DNA of 64,000 bases from CAITUY01 sp964611575. Its GTDB lineage: Bacteria; Verrucomicrobiota; Kiritimatiellia; CAIKKV01; CAITUY01. How positions within the stretch are numbered: the first letter of the stretch is position 1; every line of letters starts with the position of its first letter. Position numbers and translations under genes: made by a program. The stretch is from NCBI GenBank assembly GCA_964611575.1, contig CAZTAJ010000005.1:11752-75751 (forward strand), in the 5' to 3' direction. Shown one piece after another: positions 44,499 through 53,294 of the stretch. The notes beneath the pieces are model-generated. The model was given only the letters and a program-made list of their open reading frames with translations. It did not search any database and had not been told where the DNA came from.

Positions 44499-45572
44499 AT
44501 GCCGGCGATTCATCAGCTTGTGGCGGGTTACAACCGCGGCGACGCCATCAGCAACGAGGCGATGGCGATGCGGGGGGTGTTCCGCGGGTGGGGGTACGAC
44601 TCGGACATCTGGTGCGAGACGCGCCGCATCCTGCCCGAGTTGCGGGGCGATGCGCGCGAGATCCAGGGACTTGCCGCCGCCTGCGGCCCGGCCGATATCG
44701 TGTTGTTGCACCTCTCGATCGGGTCGGTCGTCAACACGCTCTTCCCGGCGCTGCCCGGCCGCAAGGCGCTGCTTTATCACAACATCACGCCGTCGGACTA
44801 TTTTGCGCTGGTGCAGCCGGCGACGGCGACCCTGCTGGCCCGCGGCCGGGAGCAGGCGAAGGCCCTGGCGGGCGTCGCGGCCGTCAACCTGGCAGACAGC
44901 CGGTACAATGCGGATGAGCTGCAGGCGCTGGGTTACGGCCCGGTGGCGATGCTGCCGCTGATGCTGAACTTCGACACGTTGCGCCTGGCGCCGGACCGGC
45001 GGACGCTGGCCACGTATGGCGATGGCCGCAGGAATGTTCTCTTTGTCGGCCGTTGCGCTCCGAACAAGAAACTGGAGGACGTGATCAGCGCGTTCGCGTG
45101 CTATCAGAAAGCGGTGGAGCCAAATTCGCGGCTCATCCTGGCGGGATCCCACGCCGGGACGGAACGCTACCAGCGGTTGCTGGTCGGGATGGCGCGCGAA
45201 TTGCGGCTGAACGACGTGGTATTCACGGGGGCGATCCCGCAGGCGGAGTTGAACGCGTGCTACCGTTCGGCGCATGTGTTCCTCGGCATGAGCGAGCACG
45301 AGGGGTTCTGCATCCCGCTGGTGGAGTCGCTGTTCCACGAGGTGCCCGTTTTGGCTTACGCGGCGGCGGCCGTGCCTGAGACGCTGGATGGGGCGGGGGT
45401 TTTGTTCCGGGAGAAGCACCCTCCGTCCATAGCCGAAATGCTGGCCCGCCTGGTCGAACCGGGTGCTTTCCGGCAGGCCGTGCTGGCCCGCCAGGCGGTG
45501 CGTCTGCGGCAATTCATGCAACGCGACCTGGCCGCCGAATTGAGGCAGCACCTGGCCCCCTTGATGTCCTGA
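44499..45572 (+). CDS. GT4-like glycosyltransferase
   Basis: The protein has 357 residues in two Rossmann-like halves. The donor-binding half shows VLFVGRCAPNKKLEDVI, RLILAGSHAGTERY, VVFTGAIPQAELNACYRSAHVFLGMSEHEGFCIPLVESL and the EHEGF/ES motif typical of retaining GT4 enzymes. The acceptor half has LLYHNITPSDYF. It probably adds a sugar from an NDP donor during envelope glycan synthesis. GTAGG lies before the ATG, overlapping the end of the TPR gene. Confidence 0.9.
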   Translation: MPAIHQLVAGYNRGDAISNEAMAMRGVFRGWGYDSDIWCETRRILPELRGDAREIQGLAAACGPADIVLLHLSIGSVVNTLFPALPGRKALLYHNITPSDYFALVQPATATLLARGREQAKALAGVAAVNLADSRYNADELQALGYGPVAMLPLMLNFDTLRLAPDRRTLATYGDGRRNVLFVGRCAPNKKLEDVISAFACYQKAVEPNSRLILAGSHAGTERYQRLLVGMARELRLNDVVFTGAIPQAELNACYRSAHVFLGMSEHEGFCIPLVESLFHEVPVLAYAAAAVPETLDGAGVLFREKHPPSIAEMLARLVEPGAFRQAVLARQAVRLRQFMQRDLAAELRQHLAPLMS

Positions 45573-45643
45573 ACAGGCGGGGGAATGGGGATGCTCCTGG
45601 CGATCGATCCTACGGCTTCTTGTGCCGGGCGGGTTTTCGTTCC

Positions 45644-45672
45644 TTGACCGGGGGTGGGGCAGGTGGTAGTTT
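45644..45672 (+). promoter_or_regulatory. Sigma-70-type promoter of the tRNA-Pro gene
   Basis: TTGACC (45644-45649), a 17-base spacer, and TAGTTT (45667-45672) place a start site roughly 10-14 bases before the mature tRNA end. The location and spacing suit a constitutive promoter. Confidence 0.5.
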
Positions 45673-45691
45673 GCCAACTTCACGTGAGATT

Positions 45692-45768
45692 CGGGCCGTA
45701 GCGCAGACTGGTAGCGCGTTTGCTTGGGGTGCAAAAGGTCAGGAGTTCAAATCTCCTCGGCCCGACCA
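45692..45768 (+). tRNA. tRNA-Pro (anticodon GGG)
   Basis: The 77-base gene folds as a cloverleaf. The acceptor stem CGGGCCG (45692-45698) pairs with CGGCCCG (45758-45764), and the anticodon stem TTTGC/GCAAA encloses loop TTGGGGT with anticodon GGG at 45726-45728. The T arm is AGGAG-TTCAAAT-CTCCT. The CCA end is encoded (45766-45768) after discriminator A. It reads CCC and CCU proline codons. The ABC transporter gene begins 54 bases downstream. Confidence 0.96.
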
Positions 45769-45779
45769 TTTTGCAGGGT

Positions 45780-45809
45780 AAAACCCGGCGGGGTTCCACC
45801 GCGGGTTTT
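45780..45809 (+). terminator. Hairpin after tRNA-Pro
   Basis: AAAACCCG (45780-45787) pairs with CGGGTTTT (45802-45809) around a GC-rich inner loop, so the 3' arm ends in four U in RNA. It may terminate or attenuate the tRNA transcript before the ABC ATPase gene. Confidence 0.5.
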
Positions 45810-45821
45810 GGGGAGGTATGC

Positions 45822-46925
45822 ATGGCGGAAGTCATTCTTAAGAACGTCGACAAGATCTACCCCGGCGCGGTGAAGGCGGTCTCGAATTTCAACATGGAGA
45901 TTCGCGACGGCGAATTCGTGGTGCTGGTCGGCCCTTCCGGGTGCGGCAAATCCACGACGTTGCGCATGGTGGCGGGTCTTGAGGAGATCAGCGCCGGAAC
46001 GATATCGATCGGGGGCCGCGTGGTGAACGATGTGCCGCCGAAAGACCGGGACATTGCCATGGTGTTCCAGAACTATGCGCTTTACCCGCACATGACGGTC
46101 CGCGAGAACATGGCGTTCGGCCTCAAGTTGCGCCGCTTTCCGAAAAAAGAGATCGATGCCCGCATTCAGGAAGCGGCCCGGATTCTCGGGCTGCAGGATC
46201 TCCTGGAGCGGCGTCCGAAGGCCTTGTCGGGCGGTCAGCGCCAGCGCGTGGCCGTGGGCCGGGCGATCGTGCGGAAACCGGCCGTATTCCTGTTCGATGA
46301 GCCGCTGTCCAACCTGGATGCCAAGCTGCGCGTGCAGATGCGGGTCGAGATCAGCCGTTTGCACAGCCAGATCGGCGCCACCATGATTTACGTGACGCAC
46401 GACCAGGTGGAGGCCATGACGATGGGCGAGCGCATCGTCGTCATGAAGGACGGGTTTGTGCAGCAGATTGCCGATCCCCTGACGCTGTACGATAACCCGG
46501 CGAACCGGTTCATCGGCGGGTTCATCGGCACGCCGCCGATGAATTTCTTCGAAGGCATCATCAAGGGCAGGGATCAGGCGTTGACGTTCGAAGGACCGGG
46601 AGGCATGAGCCTGGCCTTGACCGAAAAGCAGCGCAGCCAACTGATGGCCTACCGCGATAAGCCCGTGGTGCTGGGGCTGCGTCCGGAGGACATCGGTTCG
46701 CCGGCGGCGGAACAGGTGCCGCAGGCATCGCGGATCCGCGCGACGGTGGATGTCGTCGAGCCCATGGGCGCGGAATCGTACATCTACCACAAGGTGGGGG
46801 ATGCGAGTTTCGTAAGCCGTGTGGATGCCCACCAGCATATCAAGGAAGGCCAGATGGTGGAGCCGGCGGTCTACATGGACAAGGCCCATTTCTTCGATCG
46901 GGCCAATGACCTGAGCATCGGTTGA
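45822..46925 (+). CDS. ugpC: MsmK/UgpC-type sugar ABC transporter ATP-binding protein
   Basis: The protein has 367 residues. The Walker A GPSGCGKST, Q-loop FQNYALYPHM, signature LSGGQRQRVAVGRA, Walker B VFLFDEPLSNLDAKLR and H-loop THDQ are all intact. The C-terminal MOI/TOBE region (LGLRPEDIG, VEPMGAESYIY, DKAHFFD) is that of carbohydrate importers. No permease or binding-protein gene is adjacent. As in other bacteria with an orphan MsmK, it probably energises several sugar importers encoded elsewhere. GGGGAGG precedes the ATG at 45822. Confidence 0.93.
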   Translation: MAEVILKNVDKIYPGAVKAVSNFNMEIRDGEFVVLVGPSGCGKSTTLRMVAGLEEISAGTISIGGRVVNDVPPKDRDIAMVFQNYALYPHMTVRENMAFGLKLRRFPKKEIDARIQEAARILGLQDLLERRPKALSGGQRQRVAVGRAIVRKPAVFLFDEPLSNLDAKLRVQMRVEISRLHSQIGATMIYVTHDQVEAMTMGERIVVMKDGFVQQIADPLTLYDNPANRFIGGFIGTPPMNFFEGIIKGRDQALTFEGPGGMSLALTEKQRSQLMAYRDKPVVLGLRPEDIGSPAAEQVPQASRIRATVDVVEPMGAESYIYHKVGDASFVSRVDAHQHIKEGQMVEPAVYMDKAHFFDRANDLSIG

Positions 46926-46954
46926 AAGACTCCGTTCGCAAATCGTGCGACCCC

Positions 46955-47611
46955 ATGAACGCGGACTCACCGTCAGACGGGCTGGAATTCCCTCCCGCCG
47001 AGACGTTGCGGATCGGCGTGTTCGGCGGCAGTTTCAATCCCGTCCATATGGGGCACCTGATCATGGCCCAGGACGCCTTGGAGCTGTTTGAACTGTCCCG
47101 GATCCTGTTCGTGCCGTGCGCCCAACCGCCCCATAAGACGGTGGCGCTGGCGCCCGCTGAGCATCGGTTGGCGATGTTGCAGGCGGCGCTGGAGGGCGAA
47201 CTGCGTTTCGAGGCATCGGACATCGAATTGCGGCGCGGCGGGGTGTCGTGGTCGGTGGAGACGATCCGGGAGTTGCGCTCCGTTTACCCCGGCGCGGAGA
47301 TCACGTTGATGGTGGGGTCCGATTCACTGCCGGACCTTCACGCGTGGCGGGATGTCCACACGCTGCTGCAACTGTGCCGGGTGGTTACGCTGGCCAGGCC
47401 GGGCGTCGATCTCGACGCGCTGGGCCGGATGGACTTGAAACTCGAGTCCCCCTGGTCCGAGCGGCTGCGGGCGCAAATCAGGGTGGGGCACCTGGTGCAT
47501 ATTTCGTCGACGGACATTCGATACCGGGTTGCGGAGGGCATGAGTATCCGCTACCTGGTGCATCCGGCGGTGGAAATGTATGTTCTGGAGCACCGTCTTT
47601 ACAGGAAGTGA
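46955..47611 (+). CDS. nadD: Nicotinate-nucleotide adenylyltransferase
   Basis: The protein has 218 residues. It shows the nucleotidyltransferase motif FGGSFNPVHMGHL, the nicotinate pocket region PCAQPPHK, SVETIRELR, LMVGSDSLPDLHAW and the C-terminal ISSTDIR motif. It converts nicotinate mononucleotide and ATP to deamido-NAD. The next gene is rsfS, a common pairing. The start is uncertain: ATG 46955 has no clear ribosome-binding site, and a TTG at 46922 overlapping the ABC gene is possible. Confidence 0.93.
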   Translation: MNADSPSDGLEFPPAETLRIGVFGGSFNPVHMGHLIMAQDALELFELSRILFVPCAQPPHKTVALAPAEHRLAMLQAALEGELRFEASDIELRRGGVSWSVETIRELRSVYPGAEITLMVGSDSLPDLHAWRDVHTLLQLCRVVTLARPGVDLDALGRMDLKLESPWSERLRAQIRVGHLVHISSTDIRYRVAEGMSIRYLVHPAVEMYVLEHRLYRK

Positions 47612-47619
47612 GCCGCATC

Positions 47620-47955
47620 ATGGAGTCGATCGAAATCGTCAACCGCGCGCGCGAGGCACTGCTGTCCAAGAAGGGCGCCGATATCCTGGTAGTCGACGTG
47701 AGGGGCGTCTCGACGGTGGCCGACTATTTCATGGTGGTGAGCGGCGGCACGGCACCCCAACTCAAGGCCTTGTCCAATGCGGTGATCAAGGACCTGAAGC
47801 AGGCGGGCCTGGCCTGTCACCGTCGGTCCGGCGTTCCGGATGACGGGTGGGTGGTGCTGGACTACGGTGATGTGGTCATGCACATCTTTCTGCGGGAACT
47901 TCGGGATTACTATGCCATTGAAGAGTTGTGGGCTGACGCTCCTCGAGTCGGGTAG
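47620..47955 (+). CDS. rsfS: Ribosomal silencing factor RsfS
   Basis: The protein has 111 residues. Family motifs are KKGADILVVDVRGVSTVADYFMVVSG, the central GVPDDGWVVLDYGDVVMHIF and the end REYY-like LRDYYAIEELWAD. It binds uL14 on the 50S subunit and blocks subunit joining when nutrients are short. It follows nadD by eight bases. Its last 80 bases overlap the convergent anti-sigma gene. Confidence 0.94.
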   Translation: MESIEIVNRAREALLSKKGADILVVDVRGVSTVADYFMVVSGGTAPQLKALSNAVIKDLKQAGLACHRRSGVPDDGWVVLDYGDVVMHIFLRELRDYYAIEELWADAPRVG

Positions 47956-48487
47956 CGTCGTCGACCGGCTCATCGAAGACCTCTTCGCTCAGCCCCTCCA
48001 GAATCAGCAACTGGCGGGCGAATCCCTGGAGATCCCCCTCGGCGGCCGCGGCATGCGCCTCGGCGGCGGCCGCATCATGTTCCATCAATAGGGCCAGGAG
48101 GGAGGACACCTCGGCCACGCGGGTGGCGCTGGTGACCGGCGAACGGGCGGTCGCCGGGCGCCATAGGGTCAGGCCTGCAAATCCGAACAGCAGGGCCAGC
48201 GCGGCCGCCGCCGCCAGGGCGCGCCCCCAGGCGGGATGCAGAACCCCCGTCCGGCGGACAGGTCTCTCAATGAGGGCGGCCGTCATGATGCGTTCGAGGA
48301 CGGCTGCGGACGGCCCGCGGGAGGGCGTCATGGCATCCATGAACCCGGTGATGGCATTCACGTCGTCACGTCGCGCGCGGCAGGCGGGGCAGGCGGCGAG
48401 ATGCGCGGCGAGGGCGTTCCGCCCGCGGGGCGGCAGTTCGCCGGACTGGCCGAGCAGAAGCATGCGCTCGAAATTCCGACAGTTCAT
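47876..48487 (-). CDS. Zinc-finger anti-sigma factor
   Basis: The protein has 203 residues. The N-terminal ZAS domain has Cys3 and HLAACPAC (the HxxxCxxC motif). A single membrane segment lies at about 94-112 (LAAAAALALLFGFAGLTLW), followed by a periplasmic alanine-rich, probably helical, tail. It should bind the sigma factor encoded just upstream and release it on an envelope signal. GGAGG precedes ATG 48487, whose ATGA overlaps the sigma stop. The C-terminal end runs antisense through the end of rsfS. Confidence 0.88.
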   Translation of the reverse strand: MNCRNFERMLLLGQSGELPPRGRNALAAHLAACPACRARRDDVNAITGFMDAMTPSRGPSAAVLERIMTAALIERPVRRTGVLHPAWGRALAAAAALALLFGFAGLTLWRPATARSPVTSATRVAEVSSLLALLMEHDAAAAEAHAAAAEGDLQGFARQLLILEGLSEEVFDEPVDDATRLEERQPTTLQWHSNPEVPAERCA

Positions 48488-49071
48488 CGTGTTACCCTCC
48501 ACGTCTCGTATTCCCCCTGCAGCAAGGTCCTCAGTTTCGTCAGCGCATACTGCATGCGCGCCAGCGCCGTGTTGATCGACACCCGCTGGAGACGGGCAAT
48601 CTGCTTGAAGGCCAGATCGCCCTGGGTCCGCATCAGGAACACCTGCCGTTGTTCCGGCGGCAATTGTCGAAGGGCGGCCTCAATCCGTTCCCCGAGGTCG
48701 TGGCCCTCGACTGTGGCGCCGGGGGTCAGCCCGGGCGCTGCCATCCGGTCGCCCCGCGTGAGATCCGAATCCTCCGTGCCGGCTGCCTGATCCAGGCTGA
48801 ACCCGGGCTTCCGGCTGCGTGCCCGGTCGATCAGCAGGTTGTGGGCAATCCTGAACACCCAGCCGCGGAAACGGTCACTCCGGTAGTCGGCCGACTTGCG
48901 GATGACCCGGATCCAGACATCCTGAAACACCTCATCCGCATCGGCCGGCACGTCCACCATCCGGAGGATGAAACTGTAAAGCGGACGCCGATAGCGCTCC
49001 AGCAACTCGGCCAGCGCGTCAGTCCTGCCTGCCGCATACTGCTCCATCAGTTCCTCGTCGCTCGCGTCCAT
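48484..49071 (-). CDS. ECF-family RNA polymerase sigma factor
   Basis: The protein has 195 residues. Region 2 is LLERYRRPLYSFILRMV...ADEVFQDVWIRVI...FRGWVFRIAHNLLIDRAR, and region 4 is LRQLPPEQRQVFLMRTQGDLAFKQIARLQRVSINTALARMQYAL. The linker (GFSLDQAAGTEDSDL onward) is of normal length. It directs transcription of an envelope-stress or nutrient regulon, possibly its own operon. It is translationally coupled to the downstream anti-sigma gene by a four-base overlap. Confidence 0.93.
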   Translation of the reverse strand: MDASDEELMEQYAAGRTDALAELLERYRRPLYSFILRMVDVPADADEVFQDVWIRVIRKSADYRSDRFRGWVFRIAHNLLIDRARSRKPGFSLDQAAGTEDSDLTRGDRMAAPGLTPGATVEGHDLGERIEAALRQLPPEQRQVFLMRTQGDLAFKQIARLQRVSINTALARMQYALTKLRTLLQGEYETWRVTR

Positions 49072-49152
49072 GCGTATGATCCCTGCGACCCGGTGGAGCC
49101 CTCAGACCTTATAACGGCCGCGCCGGGGGAATTATTGTCCGGAAAATACCGG

Positions 49153-49180
49153 TTGACTTGAGTGTGTGTAAGGGTATGAT
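49153..49180 (+). promoter_or_regulatory. Sigma-70-type promoter for rpsT
   Basis: TTGACT (49153-49158) and TATGAT (49175-49180) are separated by 16 bases, close to consensus, 50 bases upstream of the rpsT start. The intervening leader contains a T run (49188-49194) and AAGGATC as ribosome-binding site. Confidence 0.65.
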
Positions 49181-49230
49181 GACGCCGTTTTTTTGCGACA
49201 GCAAGTACAAGTAGTTGAAGGATCATCGAT

Positions 49231-49494
49231 ATGGCGAATAACAAGAGTGCAGCCAAGCGGGCGCGTCAGGCGGATGTGCGTCGCCAGACGAATCGGAGCG
49301 CCAAGAGCGAGATTCTGACGGTGCGCCGCCAGTTTCTGCAGGCTGTGGAGTCGAAGGACAAGGGGAAGTCGTTTGAGCAGTTCAAGGCGTTCTGCTCGGT
49401 TCTCGACAAGTCGGCCAAGCGCGGCATCATCATGACGAACAATGCCGACCGCCGCAAGGCAAGGGCTTCCGCGATGCTGGCGAAGATGGCCTGA
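49231..49494 (+). CDS. rpsT: 30S ribosomal protein S20
   Basis: The protein has 87 residues, the expected length for bS20. It opens MANNKSAAKRARQADVRRQT and ends with the typical helix KRGIIMTNNADRRKARASAM. It binds 16S rRNA early in 30S assembly. It has its own strong promoter and terminator, so it is a single-gene unit. GAAGGAT precedes the ATG. Confidence 0.96.
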   Translation: MANNKSAAKRARQADVRRQTNRSAKSEILTVRRQFLQAVESKDKGKSFEQFKAFCSVLDKSAKRGIIMTNNADRRKARASAMLAKMA

Positions 49495-49517
49495 GCAGGA
49501 CGTACGGAACGCGAGTG

Positions 49518-49552
49518 AAAGTGCCGACGGGAAACCGCCGGCACTTTTTGTT
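49518..49552 (+). terminator. Rho-independent terminator of rpsT
   Basis: AAAGTGCCGACGG (49518-49530), loop GAAA, and CCGCCGGCACTTT (49535-49547) form a 13-bp stem with one mismatch, followed by TT and a further T-rich stretch. This is a textbook intrinsic terminator 23 bases after the stop codon. Confidence 0.9.
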
Positions 49553-49622
49553 TGTCCGGATTCCCGGTCGCCCGACCCGCGCGGCGGCGGTCCGGGCCGG
49601 GGACCCTGACGAACGCGGCGGA

Positions 49623-50150
49623 TCACCAGTATTCGGTGATTTCGCGGATGATGCGGTACGCCAGATCGCGGGCGGTGGGTTGCAGAGCGGTACGGCGGGC
49701 ACTGGGCAGGTCCGAAAGTGCCTGCAGGTTCGTGAAGCCGACGATCTTGGTGCCCTGGGCGACGATCTCATTACCGGGCAGCTTCTTGAGCACGAAATCA
49801 GCCGTCAATTCCAGCCGGTACTCCTGGGCTGTGGTCGTCTGGTCCTTCCGGTAACGCACGGGCACGAGTTTATACGTCGTGAGCTTCACCTCCAGGACGC
49901 AGTCGGCCTGGTCGCGCGGGCGGACTTGCAGCGATCCGTCTTTCTGGATTTCCTCGATGGCGGCGCTGGTGGTGGGCGATTCCAGACCGGGTTCGCCGGT
50001 GTCATTGATGAACATCGGCACGAACACCGACCGGATGCCGGGCGGCAGGTTGCTGCCGAGTTTGTATCCGACACACCCTGTGTGGGGCGCGATCAGGAAC
50101 AGGCCGAGGGCCAGAACGATCAACGTTTGAGGCAGGTTACGGTGTGTCAT
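49623..50150 (-). CDS. lptE: LptE-like outer-membrane LPS-assembly lipoprotein
   Basis: The protein has 175 residues. A lipoprotein signal peptide ends at the Cys of APHTGC (about residue 26), followed by GYKLGSNLPPGIRSVFVPMF and the LptE-like pattern of alternating strands (YKLVPVRYRKDQTTTAQEYRLELTADF, then LAYRIIREI). In the LPS pathway LptE plugs the LptD channel. The start overlaps the end of the upstream TPR gene by 14 bases, so translation is coupled. Assignment rests on pattern and context (a BamD-like neighbour) rather than a decisive motif. Confidence 0.78.
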   Translation of the reverse strand: MTHRNLPQTLIVLALGLFLIAPHTGCVGYKLGSNLPPGIRSVFVPMFINDTGEPGLESPTTSAAIEEIQKDGSLQVRPRDQADCVLEVKLTTYKLVPVRYRKDQTTTAQEYRLELTADFVLKKLPGNEIVAQGTKIVGFTNLQALSDLPSARRTALQPTARDLAYRIIREITEYW

Positions 50151-51150
50151 GGGGTGGCGCTTCCTTTCGTAAGACCGCGATGCGCGCGTTGGCCGTGTCG
50201 GCCAGCTCCGAATTCGGGAACCGTTTCACGAAGTCCTCGTAGGCGATCAAAGCGGAAGCGGGGCGTTTGGCAATCCGGTCATAGTAGAGGGCCCGATCGT
50301 AAACGATGACGGTGTAGCGTGTGATGAGCGCCTTCAGGTAGTCGCGGGCGGCCGCGATGTGGGTGCTGTTGGGATAGGACTTGATGAACCGGACCAGCGC
50401 ACTGCGCGCCGCGTGGTAGGCATTCTCGTCGTTCGGGCGGTCCAACATGATCTGGTAGAGCCCGTAGGCTTCACGAAACGCCGCCGGGGCGGCCCACGGG
50501 CTGTTCTCGTACCGGTTCTGCAGGAGTTCGAATGCGGCGATGGCTTCCTCCCAATCCTCGTTTTTTTCGTGGATCAGGCCGATATTGTACTGGCACAGCG
50601 CTGCGTTGTCCCAGGAGGGCGCGTTCTGAATGATGCGTTCGAAAAGCGGCAGCGCGCGTTCGGGCGCCTCGAATCCCGGAAGGAACCCCATCTGGCCCCG
50701 GCGTGCGGTCATGAGGTGATTGGCAATCGCGAACTGCTTCTCCAGCGTGCGCCGGTAGTCAAATTGCCCGACATAGCGGTCGAACAGGTACTGATATTCG
50801 TTGAACGCCTTGGGGTAATCGCCGCGTGTTTCAAGAATCTCGGCGCAGGCGACCTGGGCGGTGACTGCCTGGGCCGTGTCCGGCCACGCATAAACGAGCG
50901 CGTTGTAGGCCCGGTAGGCGGCGCGGAGGCGGCTTGCTTCGCGGAGGCCCCCGGCATAGGCCAGTTGAGCGTCTGCATTGTCGCGCTGGGGTTTGATGCG
51001 CCAGGATGTGCCGCGTTTGACAGGGGTCGCCGCCGGTTTGTCCATGGCGCGCCCGGCCTGGGGAGCCGAGTTCACCTGGTTGTCGAAACCCTGTGCAAAC
51101 CCGTCTGAGCAGGCTGCGATCAGGATCAATAAGGCACACGCGTAACGCAT
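50137..51150 (-). CDS. BamD-like TPR protein of the outer-membrane assembly machinery
   Basis: The protein has 337 residues. A signal peptide (about 1-19) precedes a linker and then TPR repeats of the BamD/YfiO type: ALVYAWPDTAQAVTAQVACAEI, LETRGDYPKAFNEYQYLFDRY, SALVRFIKSYPNSTHIAAARDYL, SALIAYEDFVKRFPNSELADTANARI. There is a cysteine at AAC near the signal end, so it may be lipid-anchored. BamD helps insert beta-barrel proteins. It is upstream of and coupled to the lptE-like gene. The ATG at 51150 has no strong ribosome-binding site. Confidence 0.8.
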   Translation of the reverse strand: MRYACALLILIAACSDGFAQGFDNQVNSAPQAGRAMDKPAATPVKRGTSWRIKPQRDNADAQLAYAGGLREASRLRAAYRAYNALVYAWPDTAQAVTAQVACAEILETRGDYPKAFNEYQYLFDRYVGQFDYRRTLEKQFAIANHLMTARRGQMGFLPGFEAPERALPLFERIIQNAPSWDNAALCQYNIGLIHEKNEDWEEAIAAFELLQNRYENSPWAAPAAFREAYGLYQIMLDRPNDENAYHAARSALVRFIKSYPNSTHIAAARDYLKALITRYTVIVYDRALYYDRIAKRPASALIAYEDFVKRFPNSELADTANARIAVLRKEAPPHDTP

Positions 51151-51211
51151 AAGTGAACATACTCTAGGGGGGGTGGCGGGAGGGGTCAAGAGCGATTGAG
51201 CGGCGCAACGC

Positions 51212-51247
51212 GAGGTGAGGGGTGGAAGGTGGGAGGTGTTCGTGGCA
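51212..51247. repeat. Short heptamer array
   Basis: Seven-base steps AGGTGAG, GGGTGGA, AGGTGGG, AGGTGTT, CGTGGCA, GGTGGC run through the 257-base gap between the BamD-like gene and nadE. The period matches the arrays at 8632, 12902, 13495 and 17513, with a different word. No gene is seen in this gap. Confidence 0.55.
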
Positions 51248-51407
51248 GGTGGCTTCCGCCTCACGTTGCAGTGGAGGGCGCTTTGTCGCGTCCGAATCGG
51301 TAGTTCGGGTCAGACAGGAAAGGCCCTGTTTTCGCCTGGGGGCGCCTGACAACGCGCTGGACAGAGTCCCGTATCGCCAGTAAAACCTGTCTGTAATCAC
51401 TCCTCCC

Positions 51408-53294
51408 ATGGCCCATGTACGTGTCAGACTGGTTCAGATGGACGTCCTGCCGGGACGGCCGTCGGATAATACGCGTCGGATTCTCGCGGCCCTGGAGACG
51501 GCGCGACGCGACGGGATCCAGGTGGCGGCGTTTCCTGAAATGGCCATCCCGGGGTACCTCCTGGGCGATGAGTGGGAGCGGCCGGCCTTCCTGCGCGATT
51601 GCGAAGCCTGCGGCGAGCGGGTCCGGGAGGCGTCGCAGGGCCTGGTCGTGCTCTTCGGGAACGTGGGGGTCGACTGGCACAAGCGCCAGGAGGACGGTCG
51701 CGTCCGCAAGTACAATGCCCTGTTCGCGGCGCAGGAGGGTCGTTTCCTGGGGCCCGAGGGCGGTCCCCTCCCATTTGCGATCAAGACGCTGATGCCGAAT
51801 TACCGGGAATTCGACGACAGCCGCCACTTTTTCGACACGCGCAAACTGGCGTTCGAACTCGGGTGCGATGTGCGCGACCTGCTGACCCCGGTGGTCACCC
51901 GGCATGGCCGCATCGGCGCCCTGCTGTGCGAGGATGCCTGGGATGGCGACTACAGCCTGTCCCCGTTGCGGGTCATGGCCGGGAAGGGCGTGGATTTCTT
52001 CGTCAACGCGAGTTGTTCGCCGTTCACGATGAACAAGAACGTGAAGCGCAACCGCGTATTCGCGGCGGCGTCCAAGGCTTTGCGAATCCCGCTGTGCTAC
52101 GTCAACAACATCGGCATCCAGAACAACGGCAAGACGGTGTTCACGTTCGATGGGGCCTGCTGTGCCTATGACGGGCAGGGGGGGCGGGTGGACGGTCCCG
52201 CGGCGTTTGAGGAAGGCGTACTGGACGTGACGCTGCCGGGCGACCGGTCGGCTGCGTTCGGGACGGTTGCCGCCGTGCGGGATGACGATGTCGCCATGTT
52301 GACGAAGGCGCTGCTGTTCGGGATGAAGCGCTTCATGGGTCTGTGCGGGGTGTCGCGGGTCGTCGTGGGCGCGTCAGGCGGGATCGACTCGGCCCTGGTG
52401 GCTGCGCTCTATGCCCGGTTGCTCCCGCCGGAGAACCTGCTGCTGGTGAACATGCCGAGCCGCCACAATTCGACCACGACCATCAGCCTGGCGCGCGCGC
52501 TGGCGGCGAATCTCGGGTGCGGTTATGCCGAGATCCCGATCGAGGACAGTGTGAAGGTGACGTGTTCCCAGGTCGATGGGCTGGACGTGGCCTGGCCCGG
52601 CGGCGTGAAGCGGCGCCTGGCGCTGACCGATGGGCTGCTGGAGAACGTGCAGGCCCGGGACCGCACCGCGCGCGTGCTGGCGGCGGTGGGCGCGGCCTTC
52701 GGGGGCGTATTCACCTGCAACGCGAACAAGTCCGAAATGACGGTGGGCTACACGACGCTCTACGGCGATCTCGGCGGCTACATGGCGGCGATAGCGGACC
52801 TCTGGAAAGGCGACGTGTATGCGGTGGCCCGGCACCTGAATGAGGCCGTGTACGGGTGCGCGGTTGTTCCCGAGGGGAGTTTTCAGGTCATGCCGTCGGC
52901 GGAACTGAGTGAGGCCCAGGCGGTGGACGAGGGCAAGGGCGATCCGCTGATCTATCCCTACCATGATTGTGTCTTCCGGAGCTGGGTCGAGGAGTGGAAC
53001 CGCACCACGCCCGAGGAACTGCTGGGGTGGTACCTGGCGGGTACGCTCGAAACGCGCCTGGGATATGCGGGACGCGTGGGCGAGTTGTTTCCCACGGCGG
53101 CCGCCTTCATCGCCGATCTCGAACGCTGGTGGGGGCTCTACCAGGGACTGGGCGTGGCCAAACGCATCCAGGCGCCGCCGGTGCTGGCCGTCAAGCGACG
53201 CGCCTTCGGGTTCGATCACCGCGAAGCCCAGATGGGCGCGCGTTACACCGAACGCTACCTGGCCCTGCGCGCCGAAGCCCTTGCCGCGCGCTAG
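51408..53294 (+). CDS. nadE: Glutamine-dependent NAD+ synthetase
   Basis: The protein has 628 residues. The N-terminal nitrilase-type glutaminase has the Glu in FPEMAIPGYLLGDEW, a Lys in FAIKTLMPNYREFDD and the Cys in ALLCEDAWDGD. The C-terminal synthetase has the P-loop ASGGIDSALVA and the NKSEMTVGYTTLYGD motif. It amidates deamido-NAD using glutamine, with ammonia channelled between domains. nadD is 4 kb upstream. The start lacks a clear ribosome-binding site but fits the family N terminus. Its stop overlaps the convergent PGPGW gene by four bases. Confidence 0.94.
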   Translation: MAHVRVRLVQMDVLPGRPSDNTRRILAALETARRDGIQVAAFPEMAIPGYLLGDEWERPAFLRDCEACGERVREASQGLVVLFGNVGVDWHKRQEDGRVRKYNALFAAQEGRFLGPEGGPLPFAIKTLMPNYREFDDSRHFFDTRKLAFELGCDVRDLLTPVVTRHGRIGALLCEDAWDGDYSLSPLRVMAGKGVDFFVNASCSPFTMNKNVKRNRVFAAASKALRIPLCYVNNIGIQNNGKTVFTFDGACCAYDGQGGRVDGPAAFEEGVLDVTLPGDRSAAFGTVAAVRDDDVAMLTKALLFGMKRFMGLCGVSRVVVGASGGIDSALVAALYARLLPPENLLLVNMPSRHNSTTTISLARALAANLGCGYAEIPIEDSVKVTCSQVDGLDVAWPGGVKRRLALTDGLLENVQARDRTARVLAAVGAAFGGVFTCNANKSEMTVGYTTLYGDLGGYMAAIADLWKGDVYAVARHLNEAVYGCAVVPEGSFQVMPSAELSEAQAVDEGKGDPLIYPYHDCVFRSWVEEWNRTTPEELLGWYLAGTLETRLGYAGRVGELFPTAAAFIADLERWWGLYQGLGVAKRIQAPPVLAVKRRAFGFDHREAQMGARYTERYLALRAEALAAR

